Shown: positions 49,445-58,088 of the stretch, in pieces
Layout: each line of letters starts with the position of its first letter
How positions within the stretch are numbered: position 1 is the stretch's first letter
Assembly: GCF_001908275.1 (NCBI RefSeq)
Contig: NZ_CP018620.1
Location: 6,262,001 to 6,326,000 of the forward strand
Source: Paenibacillus xylanexedens
Lineage (GTDB): Bacteria; Bacillota; Bacilli; Paenibacillales; Paenibacillaceae
Reading direction: 5' to 3'
DNA length: 64,000 bases
Translations under genes and position numbers: made by a program
Notes under the pieces: model-generated
Seen by the model: only the letters and a program-made list of their open reading frames with translations
The model's database searches: none
What the model was told of the DNA's origin: nothing

Positions 49445-50674
49445 ATGTCATCTTCAATACAGCAACACTCATCTATCCATACCGAGGAAGAACATTCTTT
49501 GACATCCAAAAGATTCGGCCTGTTGTTAGCAGGCATTATCGTCATCGCCGCTACCATGAGATCACCGATTACAGCAACCGGACCTGTAGTGGAGATGATC
49601 CGCTCAGATACAGGTATCGGCCATACGATGGTCGGGCTTCTGACCTCACTTCCTTTGCTCGCCTTTGCAGCAGTCTCCCCCTTTGCACCACGTCTTGCCA
49701 AACGTTTAGGACTCGAATCTGCTCTGCTATTGGCTGTTATGATTGTAACCATTGGGGTGGCATTACGCTTGTTGCCTTCCGTTCTTTCCTTATATGCAGG
49801 AACCGCAATTTTGGGGTGCGGCATTGCATTAAGCAACGTGCTTTTGCCAAGTTTGATCAAACGTGATTTCCCATTGCGGGTAGGTATCGTCACCGGATTA
49901 TACTCTGTATCCATGAACATATTTGGCGCCATCGCCTCCGGTGTGAGTGTGCCAGTAGCAGGAGCTACATCTATGGGTTGGCGTGCTTCGTTAGGCATGT
50001 GGGCCTTATTGTCCATACTGGCACTTCTCTTGTGGCTCCCCCAGATCGCCGCAGGACGTCAGCGAATGTTATTCATAGCCACACAGAGTGAAGGGACGCC
50101 TGTACGTCTACGGACCTCTTCCTTGGCCTGGTTCATTACTTTATTTATGGGTCTTCAATCTCTAATATTCTATACAACGATTACCTGGCTTCCCGAGATT
50201 CTCGCTGAGCAAGGATTCAGCCCCACCTCAGCAGGGTGGATGCTCTCCCTGATGCAGATGGTTAGTGTACCAGCTACCTTTATCGTTCCAATCCTTGCCG
50301 GCCGAACGCGAGATCAGCGTGTTCTAACCGCGATAACGTGCTCTTCTTTAATTGTCGGGTATGCTTTATTGTTAAGTGGTATCGCTTCGCTCGTTACCAT
50401 TGGTGTCACGTTGGCAGGAATAGGCGCTGGAGCTTCATTTGGCATGGTAACGATGTTCTTTGTCCTTCGCACAAAAGATGCCAGACAAGCTGCCAGCCTG
50501 TCCGGTATGGCTCAGTCCTTCGGATATATGCTGGCCGCAGTAGGACCTCTACTATTCGGTATGCTTCATGACTGGACAAAAGGATGGACCCTTCCGTTGT
50601 TAATACAGGTCATTCTGGCCATCGCTTTGTTAATCGCAGGGATTCAGGCCAGCAAAAATAGAATGATCGGTTAG
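49445..50674 (+). CDS. CynX/NimT-family MFS transporter
   Basis: A 409-aa major-facilitator protein with about 12 hydrophobic helices. The first helix region carries AATMRSPITATGPVVEMI, typical of the cyanate transporter/NimT branch, and FAPRLAKRLG is the loop 2-3 motif. Family members export or import small anions or nitroimidazoles; the substrate here cannot be deduced. CAGGAGATT precedes the ATG. The gene is alone between the palindrome and a strong bidirectional terminator. Confidence 0.88.
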   Translation: MSSSIQQHSSIHTEEEHSLTSKRFGLLLAGIIVIAATMRSPITATGPVVEMIRSDTGIGHTMVGLLTSLPLLAFAAVSPFAPRLAKRLGLESALLLAVMIVTIGVALRLLPSVLSLYAGTAILGCGIALSNVLLPSLIKRDFPLRVGIVTGLYSVSMNIFGAIASGVSVPVAGATSMGWRASLGMWALLSILALLLWLPQIAAGRQRMLFIATQSEGTPVRLRTSSLAWFITLFMGLQSLIFYTTITWLPEILAEQGFSPTSAGWMLSLMQMVSVPATFIVPILAGRTRDQRVLTAITCSSLIVGYALLLSGIASLVTIGVTLAGIGAGASFGMVTMFFVLRTKDARQAASLSGMAQSFGYMLAAVGPLLFGMLHDWTKGWTLPLLIQVILAIALLIAGIQASKNRMIG

Positions 50675-50704
50675 TCATATAATTCATTTATAAAAAAAAC
50701 AAAA

Positions 50705-50737
50705 CGGCCTCCATCCTGCAAATCAGGATGGAGGCCG
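50705..50737. terminator. bidirectional terminator between exporter and protease genes
   Basis: A perfect 14-bp stem (CGGCCTCCATCCTG with its complement), loop CAAAT, with T-rich stretches on both sides. It serves the convergent exporter and protease genes. Confidence 0.93.
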
Positions 50738-50802
50738 TTTATTCATAGAACAATTCCTTCATTAATTTAATCCATTTTAATCAATTTCAATGAGAAATGA
50801 AC

Positions 50803-53800
50803 TTACTTCACTTTTACCTTAATTGTGTCTGTGCTGGTAACTCCGGCTGCGTTAATTAACTCTGCCCGATACGTATACGTGCCCGATGCTTTAGAGGACA
50901 GTGTAGTCACAGCACTTTGTGCATAAGGTGTAGCCGAACGGAGTTCTTGCGTATCGATCAACTTATCATTTTCATAGAGACGATACTCTGTAGCGTTGGT
51001 TCCCCACCACAGGTTCATAGACACCTTATAATGGCCATCGCCATCCCAGTTATCGTGAGAAAGAACCGCTTTGCCTGGCGTTGCGTTGGTAACCCGAACA
51101 GTCAACGTCTGACTACGCGTTGTTCCCTTGTCGTTGGTCAGCTCAGCCACGTACGTATACGTGCCATTGGCTTTGCCCGTGATCTTCGTCTGAGCAAACT
51201 GCGCCCAAGGCGCGTTGTAAGTCAACTTCTGCGTATCAACCAAAACCCCGTCCTCATATAACTTGTAGCTAGTTCCGTTCTCGCCCCACCACAGGTTCAT
51301 TGTAACGATATACGCGCCCTCTGGTAAGCCGTTGCCTACCCAGTTATTGTGAGACAATACAGGCGTACCTGGGGCCTTGGTTGCCGGAGTTTCAGGTTCG
51401 GTCTCCACCGCTTCCAATTTCAGTGCCGTATTGGCTGTACCCGAAAGCCCCTGTTGGTCTTTTACCGTAAGTTCAACAGCATACTCGCCTGCTCCAATTC
51501 CCTCCAAAGGAAGGCTGAAGGTACCATCAGGTTGTACTTCAAAGACTCCTTCTTTATAAACCGATCCATCCTCTTTTTTCACAACATACGTTGCTTCCAG
51601 GGAAGCTGCCGGATCAAACGTGATGTCCCATCCGCTGGCAAGCGCAGGAGCTACACGGAAGTACAAGTCTTCCACGCTACCATTAAGGACAGCAGACTCA
51701 TCCTCTTTGAACTTCAACGCTTCTGGTGCAGTTACAGCCGGAGCTGTCTTTTTCACCAAAAATGGCGAAGTGTCTTCCTTATAGGTTTTACCGTCCGTAC
51801 CAATGGTAGTGATGTCTACCGTATATAAACCATCCGGAATCTCAGTCACTTCATCGGTTGTGTAATCTGCATATGAGCCGTCCCAAGCAAGGTTGTATCT
51901 TGCATTGGCATTGAAGTTAAAATAGTTACCAAAGATGGAGCCAATATAACCATCTTGATAATATCCACCTTCCGGATTAAGACCATCATAGATTTCAATC
52001 AGGGCAAATGTCATCGGGTTATAAAATTCCATCGCTACATTAAGGGTATCCAACGTACCATCAGCCTTCAATGGATAGTGGAATGGATTTTTTTCAGTGC
52101 CTTTTACGGTTTCAATATATTTAACCCCACTCAACGTAACGTTGAAATGAGCAACATATGGCACCGTAAAGGTATTGGTTCCGTTCGACAACTCGATGTA
52201 TCCTTGTGCTTCTGTAACCGCAGTAACCCCTCGTGGAACGGTGATTGTCACTGCAAGTTCTTCCTCACCATTCAATGTAAAGGAATTCTTGTCTACGGCA
52301 ACGGATACACCAGCGACATTACGAGTTGGATTCACATTTACGGTGTAATCCCCGCCACTACCATTCAGCGCTTCAACTTTAATTGTTTTGGTAATCGTCT
52401 TTTCATCTGTGCTCAGGAAATTACCGTAGTTGATACTTCCGGTGATATTTTCCTTTTCAACAACAGAGCCACTTTCTGTGTATTGAGTTACATCAAGCAC
52501 TTTGACAAAAGCAGCAGGATCAATGGTATTTACAGCCTGAATACGGCCAGCACCTTGATCAAATACATCAAACTTGGTTGTATCCAGCACCTTACTATTG
52601 TTCATCAGTGCAACTTTGATATCAAATGGAGTCCATTCGGGATGCTTCTCGATCAGCAAAGCAATCAAACCTGCTACATGAGGTGTAGCCATACTTGTAC
52701 CTGATTTACGATCATAAGCTTGTGCGTAATCTGCGTCTGGCTCATCCTTGCCGTAGGCAGGAATCGTAGACAAAATGCTTGTACCGGGTGCAACAATATC
52801 CGGTTTGATGTCCAGTGTTACCTTTGCAGGTCCACGTGAACTGGATGAACTCATTTCATCGCCCGGAGTTTGGGAACGTTCAAAATCACTAAAGCTCACT
52901 TCAACGGCTTGGCCTGCGTCCAGCTCAGCCTTGATCACATCTCCATCTTCCTTGGACATGCTCAGTGTTGGAATGAGTTCAAAGTTATCGCCCAGACTTA
53001 CACCAATTGGGCCAGGAATGTTGTTATATACAATAACAGCCACGGCTCCGGCCGCTTTAGCATTGGCGATTTTCTCTACAAATGCGAGTTCACCACGCTG
53101 TATTAATGCCACTTTACCTGTAAAATCTCTACCTTCAAAATCAGTTGGCTTACCCAGTGCTGCAAATTCCAGCTCATATTTCCCTGTCAAAACAGTTTCA
53201 GGGTCTGCCGACAGGCTCCATCCCATCAGATCCAGACGGTAAACCGACTCTGTAATAGCCAGTGGAGCTTCAGTCGGAGCAATTACAGACTCTTCTTCCA
53301 CAGGAGCAGCTTCAGGAGCAGCTTCAACCGGTGCAGGAGGTGAAGCAGATGACGTATTTTCTTCAGTTGTAGTTTCTTCTACGTTCGGAATTCCAGCTTC
53401 GTCAGAAACTGCATCCTCTACTCCTGCTGCACTATCTTCAGTAGCAGTTGCAGGTACACCTTGCTCTGAATCTTCAGGCTCTTCTGTTCCAGGTGCCGTC
53501 CCCAGTTCAGGAGATGGTTCAACCTCTGGCACCGGTTGTTGTTCAGGTTGTGCCTCTTCGCCTTCCTCACCAATCCAGAAGTGAGTATCCGCTGTAATAA
53601 GCTGACTAGGGCCTGTGGAGTTACCTACAGTGATGGCCATTGCAGATGCCCCCGGAGAACCGAGTGTATACCGGTTGGGTCCGTCATTTCCACTGGCAAC
53701 TACTGCTGTCACACCAGACAACATCGCATTATTCAGGGCTACCGAGGTAATATAACTTGGATCGTTAGCGGCATTCCCCAAAGAGAGATTAATTATATCC

Positions 53801-54762
53801 ATGCCATCTTCAACGGAACGATCAATTCCTCCGAGCACCCATGAGGTTTGACCACTACCATACGGCCCAAGTACACGGTATGCATAGATATCTGCTTCAG
53901 GAGCAACGCCAACAATCCCGTAATCCCCTGCTTCACGAGCAGCAATGGTACCGGCTACGTGCGTACCGTGGGATGTGTAAAAGGCACTTCCCCTTTCGTT
54001 AAACTCAGGTTCCCCTGAACTTTTCCATTCTTGATATGTCGCTTCATACGGATCATTGTCGTTTCCAACAAAGTCCCAACCGCCTTTGTAAGCTTCCTGC
54101 AAATTAGGATGTTCATAGTCAATCCCTGTATCGATGACTCCCACTTTGATGCCATTTCCTTTGTAACCCAGATCCCATACTTCAGGTGCACCAATAAAAG
54201 GCGCTGTGTCTTTCATGTACGGGTTCACTTCATCTGTCTCGGGCGCTATTGTAACTTCAAGGTCAGGATATACGCTGACCACGCCAGGTATTTGAAGCAA
54301 TTGTCCCACCTGGTTTCCTTTAAGCTCAATCGCTACACCATTCAGGGCATATGCATATTCTTCCAATACTTCATGTTTGATTTTCTTCTGAGTGAGGCTA
54401 TGTACAAATGACTGTTGTTGTTGCTCAACTTGAGTCACAGCCTTTGTTTCCATAGAGGAGGTAAAAGATTTTCCGGAGAGGGTTGATTCACCTTGCGCTA
54501 CTGCAACAGGTTTATTGGAAAGCTCAACGATCACTCGGGTGTTCTCGCCACCCAGACCTTCCAAGCTTTTATCCAAAAATGGATCTGCCGCAAGTTTTGC
54601 TTCCCGTCCTGCAAGAATCTCTCTCCATTGTTTGGCTTCGGCTGTACTGGGTAAGTTGTCAAGCTGAATAACTGAATCTGCGGGAGCGGCTCCAGCCGCG
54701 GGGAGAATAATGGAAAAGACCATCAGAACACTTAATAACGTGGATATCAATCGTTTACTCAA
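50803..54762 (-). CDS. large secreted S8 (subtilisin-like) serine protease, C5a-peptidase/Vpr type
   Basis: A 1,319-aa exported protease. A signal peptide (about 1 to 24, LLSVLMVFSIILPAAGA) is followed by an I9-type propeptide (about 75 to 170). The catalytic triad is Asp in GVIDTGIDYEHP (about 211), His in SHGTHVAGT (about 265) and Ser in SGTSMATPH (about 690). A Glu/Pro/Ala-rich stretch (about 399 to 502) and a PA domain (about 535 to 625) lie between His and Ser. Fn3-like domains follow, then two related 90-residue C-terminal modules, each with MNLWWG. The start is TTG at 54762, after AAAGGAGGGG. Confidence 0.92.
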   Translation of the reverse strand: MSKRLISTLLSVLMVFSIILPAAGAAPADSVIQLDNLPSTAEAKQWREILAGREAKLAADPFLDKSLEGLGGENTRVIVELSNKPVAVAQGESTLSGKSFTSSMETKAVTQVEQQQQSFVHSLTQKKIKHEVLEEYAYALNGVAIELKGNQVGQLLQIPGVVSVYPDLEVTIAPETDEVNPYMKDTAPFIGAPEVWDLGYKGNGIKVGVIDTGIDYEHPNLQEAYKGGWDFVGNDNDPYEATYQEWKSSGEPEFNERGSAFYTSHGTHVAGTIAAREAGDYGIVGVAPEADIYAYRVLGPYGSGQTSWVLGGIDRSVEDGMDIINLSLGNAANDPSYITSVALNNAMLSGVTAVVASGNDGPNRYTLGSPGASAMAITVGNSTGPSQLITADTHFWIGEEGEEAQPEQQPVPEVEPSPELGTAPGTEEPEDSEQGVPATATEDSAAGVEDAVSDEAGIPNVEETTTEENTSSASPPAPVEAAPEAAPVEEESVIAPTEAPLAITESVYRLDLMGWSLSADPETVLTGKYELEFAALGKPTDFEGRDFTGKVALIQRGELAFVEKIANAKAAGAVAVIVYNNIPGPIGVSLGDNFELIPTLSMSKEDGDVIKAELDAGQAVEVSFSDFERSQTPGDEMSSSSSRGPAKVTLDIKPDIVAPGTSILSTIPAYGKDEPDADYAQAYDRKSGTSMATPHVAGLIALLIEKHPEWTPFDIKVALMNNSKVLDTTKFDVFDQGAGRIQAVNTIDPAAFVKVLDVTQYTESGSVVEKENITGSINYGNFLSTDEKTITKTIKVEALNGSGGDYTVNVNPTRNVAGVSVAVDKNSFTLNGEEELAVTITVPRGVTAVTEAQGYIELSNGTNTFTVPYVAHFNVTLSGVKYIETVKGTEKNPFHYPLKADGTLDTLNVAMEFYNPMTFALIEIYDGLNPEGGYYQDGYIGSIFGNYFNFNANARYNLAWDGSYADYTTDEVTEIPDGLYTVDITTIGTDGKTYKEDTSPFLVKKTAPAVTAPEALKFKEDESAVLNGSVEDLYFRVAPALASGWDITFDPAASLEATYVVKKEDGSVYKEGVFEVQPDGTFSLPLEGIGAGEYAVELTVKDQQGLSGTANTALKLEAVETEPETPATKAPGTPVLSHNNWVGNGLPEGAYIVTMNLWWGENGTSYKLYEDGVLVDTQKLTYNAPWAQFAQTKITGKANGTYTYVAELTNDKGTTRSQTLTVRVTNATPGKAVLSHDNWDGDGHYKVSMNLWWGTNATEYRLYENDKLIDTQELRSATPYAQSAVTTLSSKASGTYTYRAELINAAGVTSTDTIKVKVK

Positions 54763-55158
54763 GGCTTTGCCCCTCCTTTTAAATGTGAATACGTCACCAA
54801 ATGATGGGTTCCTGCTGTGTTTGTGCGTACTGCAATACACACTCCAATTTCACCGCCTATCTGCAAGAAGATTGACCCTTGGTAAATTATTCTATCAAAA
54901 TACCACATTCTCCTTCTAAATACTTACAAATATGATATAGAAATTACTTATATGGGTCTTGAGTATGATAAAAATATCCATTTGTAATTATTTGTCGTCT
55001 GAATATTTCATTTTTAAAATAATGCATCAAAAAAAGACCAAGAGCCTCTTTATCCGAAAGAGATTCCTGGTGTATAGGGGAAGCGTGGTTAGTATACAAA
55101 GAATCACGATAATTCGTTTAACATCGTTATAAATTGCTACAAATCACAAAATTCTACT
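54763..55158 (-). other. intergenic region upstream of the protease
   Basis: An AT-rich region of 396 bp without a credible ORF. It contains the terminator of the methyltransferase gene. No consensus promoter with good spacing was found for the protease. Confidence 0.4.
55029..55070 (-). terminator. Rho-independent terminator after the methyltransferase
   Basis: Two-part stem: CCAGGA/TCTTGG outside and CTCTTT/AAAGAG inside, loop CGGAT, followed by TCTTTTTTT on the minus strand. Confidence 0.78.
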
Positions 55159-55929
55159 TTATTCTGGCTTCACGGCTTCAATACGCAGGCGCTTGTAATC
55201 GGCATACATCGCATCATCTTTCCAAAGGTGAGACATCACGATTTGACTGGTTTCATGGCATATTTGTTGTATCTCTTCATGACTGAAACCCTCAAAATAG
55301 TCCCCTCCAAAATGAGTCAACCAGCCTACTATACCTTGCTCACCATCTTCCAATCTGGTAGGACGGTCATAGTGATAGGCATGACGCACCATAAATCCAC
55401 TTCGCTCTAAAATATGGCTATATTCTCCGATCGAAGGAAAATACCAAGGATTGCGTTCGGATGCACGAATACCCGTGTTTCGCTCCATAACCTGCTCTAA
55501 TGCATTCACAATGGTCTGCACGTTCCCTTTACCACCGAACTCTGCGACAAAACGCCCTCCGGGCTTCAAAGATTTCCATATACTATCCACCACTAATCGC
55601 GGGCTTCGCATCCAGTGCAGGGCTGCATTGGAGAAGACGGCATAATATAGTCTATTCGTCTCAAACTGATGACCGTCTCCTTCCACGAACTCAAGTTCAG
55701 GGAATTTCTCCCTCGCACGGCGAATCATGTCCGTCGATGCATCCATGCCAATAACTTCAGCTCCGGCCAGAGAAATTTCATGCGTCAAATCCCCCGTCCC
55801 GCAACCCAGATCAAGAATGTATTCCCCTTTTTGGGGTTGAAGCCAAGAGATCAGGTTTTTGCCGTATCCGGACACAAAAGCCAGTTTGTTGTCATACTCA
55901 TCTGCTTGCCATTGATTTAATGATTTCAT
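55159..55929 (-). CDS. class I SAM-dependent methyltransferase, trans-aconitate methyltransferase-like
   Basis: The 256-aa enzyme has the SAM-binding motif I LDLGCGTGDLTHEI (near 38), motif II VIGMDASTDMI (near 60) and the post-motif FSNAALHWM (near 100), a combination typical of Tam-like small-molecule methyltransferases. The substrate is unknown. The ATG at 55929 follows GGTGGT; the open frame continues upstream into the tRNA-tail repeats but without initiation signals. It lies inside the island next to the right-hand repeats. Confidence 0.87.
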   Translation of the reverse strand: MKSLNQWQADEYDNKLAFVSGYGKNLISWLQPQKGEYILDLGCGTGDLTHEISLAGAEVIGMDASTDMIRRAREKFPELEFVEGDGHQFETNRLYYAVFSNAALHWMRSPRLVVDSIWKSLKPGGRFVAEFGGKGNVQTIVNALEQVMERNTGIRASERNPWYFPSIGEYSHILERSGFMVRHAYHYDRPTRLEDGEQGIVGWLTHFGGDYFEGFSHEEIQQICHETSQIVMSHLWKDDAMYADYKRLRIEAVKPE

Positions 55930-56035
55930 GGATACCACCGTCGCTTTCGTTATTGATATCCTCATTGTGGCATAGAATTGTTTATTCTTTAAATATATAA
56001 ATTCTATATTGTTCATAGGTAAAACCAATAGAAGA

Positions 56036-56224
56036 CTTCCTCTGAACGCAAAAAAAACTTCCCGAAGGAAGTTTCTTTTTAATACGTCCCAGGAGGGATA
56101 CTCTCTTTCCAGTCGAGACTGCGATGTAGCGCTAACGAAGCGGATGCTTCGACGAACCATTGGGGGTTCTCTTCCCCTGAACGAAAAAGAAGAAGCTTCC
56201 CGAAGGAAGCTTCTTCTTTTTTTA

Positions 56225-56238
<14 letters not shown>
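56036..56238 (-). repeat. right-hand tRNA-tail repeats R1' (56,099-56,238) and R2' (56,036-56,098)
   Basis: On the minus strand the second tRNA-Arg is followed by a 140-bp unit built like R1: the 14-nt tRNA tail, a terminator, a GGGG/CCCC hairpin, GGTTCGTCGAAGCATCCGCT, CGCAGTCTCGACTGG and GAGAGTA. A second, truncated unit begins at 56,098 with the same 14-nt tail and another TTCG terminator. The arrangement mirrors the left end of the island. Confidence 0.85.
56184..56222 (-). terminator. terminator of tRNA-Arg copy 2
   Basis: A long stem of about 17 bp (GAAGAAGCTTCC with GGAAGCTTCTTC at its core) around a TTCG loop, followed by T residues on the minus strand. Confidence 0.9.
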
Positions 56239-56298
<60 letters not shown>

Positions 56299-56331
56299 AA
56301 ATATGTATAATAAATTTTCGGCGCGGTTCTT

Positions 56332-56359
56332 ATTATACTCTGATTTCTATATTTTTCAA
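56332..56359 (-). promoter_or_regulatory. promoter of the second tRNA-Arg gene
   Basis: -35 TTGAAA, 16-nt spacer, -10 TATAAT on the minus strand. It differs from the promoter of copy 1, so sequence identity between the two loci starts at the tRNA itself. Confidence 0.75.
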
Positions 56360-56394
56360 TAGTTTTATAAAAAAATTAATAATTATACTTAAAT

Positions 56395-56575
56395 GCGGGC
56401 TCAAAAAGTCCGGTTTTCAGTACCGAGAAGATGGAATGAAGCTAGAAATGGAGTAGCGAAGCGTAGGCAAACTACGTGAGCAACGGACATTTCGGCTGAA
56501 TTCCATATTCGATGTTGATGATGCCACTAGGCATCCTTCGTAATCAAAGGCGATAAATGTACTTTTCGGTGTTAT
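56395..56575. other. non-coding, hairpin-rich intergenic element
   Basis: About 180 bp with higher GC than its flanks and no ORF with a ribosome binding site. It contains a GTAG/CTAC hairpin (GTAGGCAAACTAC, about 56,461 to 56,473), and ATTCCAT near 56,500 complements ATGGAAT near 56,431. It looks like a discrete element set in AT-rich sequence, perhaps a dispersed repeat or an RNA. The rest of the 441-bp gap holds an inverted repeat GACATT-TTC-AATGTC at 56,663. Confidence 0.45.
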
Positions 56576-56739
56576 TCTCATACTTCAGCCCCTATGAGAA
56601 TATGATAGCTTGAACCAGGTTATATTGAGGAGATTGGGACATTTAGAGTAAGATTAACATCAGACATTTTCAATGTCAGAATTGCTGGGTAATCTTTTGC
56701 ATACATACATTCAATGTTCCATTGAAGGAGAGAATCGTC

Positions 56740-57033
56740 ATGAGACAACTTTTATCAGCCCTATCCTACTTTAGTATTTTCTTTGCCCCGTTCCTGTTTC
56801 CGATCATTATATGGATTGTTGCCAAGGATGATTACATTGAGGGACATGCAAAACGTGCCTTATTCTCACATGTATTCCCCTTTCTTGCTGCCATTCCGTT
56901 ATTTTATTTCTTCGTGACTGCGCATAGTCTGGGTTCCGCCGTCGGGTTTGTCATTCTATTCTTTGTGATTTACGGATTAAGCTTTGTGTACAACGTGGTC
57001 AAAGGGATTCAAGTGCTCCGCGAGTATGCTTGA
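56740..57033 (+). CDS. DUF4870-type small membrane protein
   Basis: A 97-aa protein with three hydrophobic helices and the conserved pattern SYFSIFFAPFLFPIIIW followed by GHAKRALFSH, as in the DUF4870/Tic20-like family. No function is known. GAAGGAGAG lies 7 nt before the ATG. It is followed by a terminator and appears monocistronic. Confidence 0.85.
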   Translation: MRQLLSALSYFSIFFAPFLFPIIIWIVAKDDYIEGHAKRALFSHVFPFLAAIPLFYFFVTAHSLGSAVGFVILFFVIYGLSFVYNVVKGIQVLREYA

Positions 57034-57067
57034 TCAACATCTCCACCTGATCTAACCATCGCATAAC

Positions 57068-57098
57068 AAAACCCGCCGTTCAACAACGGCGGGTTTTT
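57068..57098. terminator. bidirectional terminator after the DUF4870 gene
   Basis: CCCGCCGTT pairs with AACGGCGGG, loop CAAC, followed by TTTTT on the plus strand and TTTTG on the minus strand. It lies between convergent genes. Confidence 0.9.
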
Positions 57099-57208
57099 CC
57101 AGTTACAGATACAGTCAGAGCAGAGCAACAGCAACAGGCACATCTACATATAGCTCAACATCGAACTCTATCCCACTATCGCTACATGTGTTGCTGGAGC
57201 GTTGCCTG

Positions 57209-57565
57209 TTAAGCCTGCCCGATCAGATAACGCTGAAGTGTTGGACCAAGCAGACCAAAGGAAAACAACTCACTTTGAAACCGAGCTTTATCTTCTTCTA
57301 CTGTCATACCTTCGCTGTTCTCAAATGCGGTATCTGTCGCTTCTTCAAACGCAGTATGCATATTATTGTTATACCAGTCGATCGCCGAATCGGAGTGATT
57401 GCGTACAATCCGAACAACTTCCAGCGAATTTCCGGGCTGTGTTGAGGCCACGTATACAAGTAACGATGGATCTCCGGCATTTCCAGGTTGCACTTCAACC
57501 TCTGCACAAGACAATCCATCCACCTCGGTTAATCTGCGTATTTTGGCATCTTGAATGGCATACAT
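57209..57565 (-). CDS. small protein of unknown function, 118 aa
   Basis: Not recognised. A soluble, acidic protein; the N-terminal half looks like a beta-rich domain (VDGLSCAEVEVQPGN, LLVYVASTQPGNSLEV) and the C-terminal half is helical. AAGGAG lies 11 nt upstream of the ATG. It follows the 99-aa gene by 31 nt and probably forms a two-gene operon with it. Confidence 0.65.
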   Translation of the reverse strand: MYAIQDAKIRRLTEVDGLSCAEVEVQPGNAGDPSLLVYVASTQPGNSLEVVRIVRNHSDSAIDWYNNNMHTAFEEATDTAFENSEGMTVEEDKARFQSELFSFGLLGPTLQRYLIGQA

Positions 57566-57596
57566 TCGTCATCGCGCTCCTTTTCCTTTGTGCTTA

Positions 57597-57896
57597 TCAT
57601 GTACTTTGTTCAATCTGGTATCGTGTCTCTGGTGTGCCCAATCGGTAAATCTCTCGATACACCTGTTGTAATACCGTTTCATAAGCTCGGTTTACGGACT
57701 CCTCCGGTGTATCTGGCCATGGGAATACCATGCCAGGAAAGGCCTCTTCCTCCTTTTCCTGCATGAGGCTCAGCAGTCCCAGTAATTGCTCCGCTTCCTG
57801 CGGCGTTGCCTGAATGATCCATTCATATGATGTTACCGACGGATCCGGAATAACGGAGCGGCCCATGACAGACACATAATACTTCATACTGTCCAT
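57597..57896 (-). CDS. small protein of unknown function, 99 aa
   Basis: Not recognised. A soluble acidic protein with a beta-strand start (KYYVSVMGRSVIPDP) and two helices. GAAGGAGAG lies 8 nt before the ATG. It is the first gene of a likely two-gene operon and is divergent from asnO. Confidence 0.68.
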   Translation of the reverse strand: MDSMKYYVSVMGRSVIPDPSVTSYEWIIQATPQEAEQLLGLLSLMQEKEEEAFPGMVFPWPDTPEESVNRAYETVLQQVYREIYRLGTPETRYQIEQST

Positions 57897-58088
57897 TGCA
57901 TGTTCTCTCCTTCACAGGCATGTTGAGGCCGTTGTCCCTAGAACTAGTTTCCGAAGAGGACAGACATTTTATGCCTGCTTTCGGCATATATTTGTTACGA
58001 CCTCTGACGAAAAGACAACATTTGCTGGTTGCCAGTAACTAAGCAGCCATACGGATGAATGACTCGACCAAGAAAGGATGAACAAACC

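Noticed and set aside
49414..50016. 200-codon frame on the minus strand
   Set aside because: Antisense to the MFS transporter, whose membrane helices and family motifs are clear; no initiation signal.
55930..56160. N-terminal extension of the methyltransferase
   Set aside because: The frame stays open into the tRNA-tail repeats, but the family motif begins after the ATG at 55929, which has the ribosome binding site.
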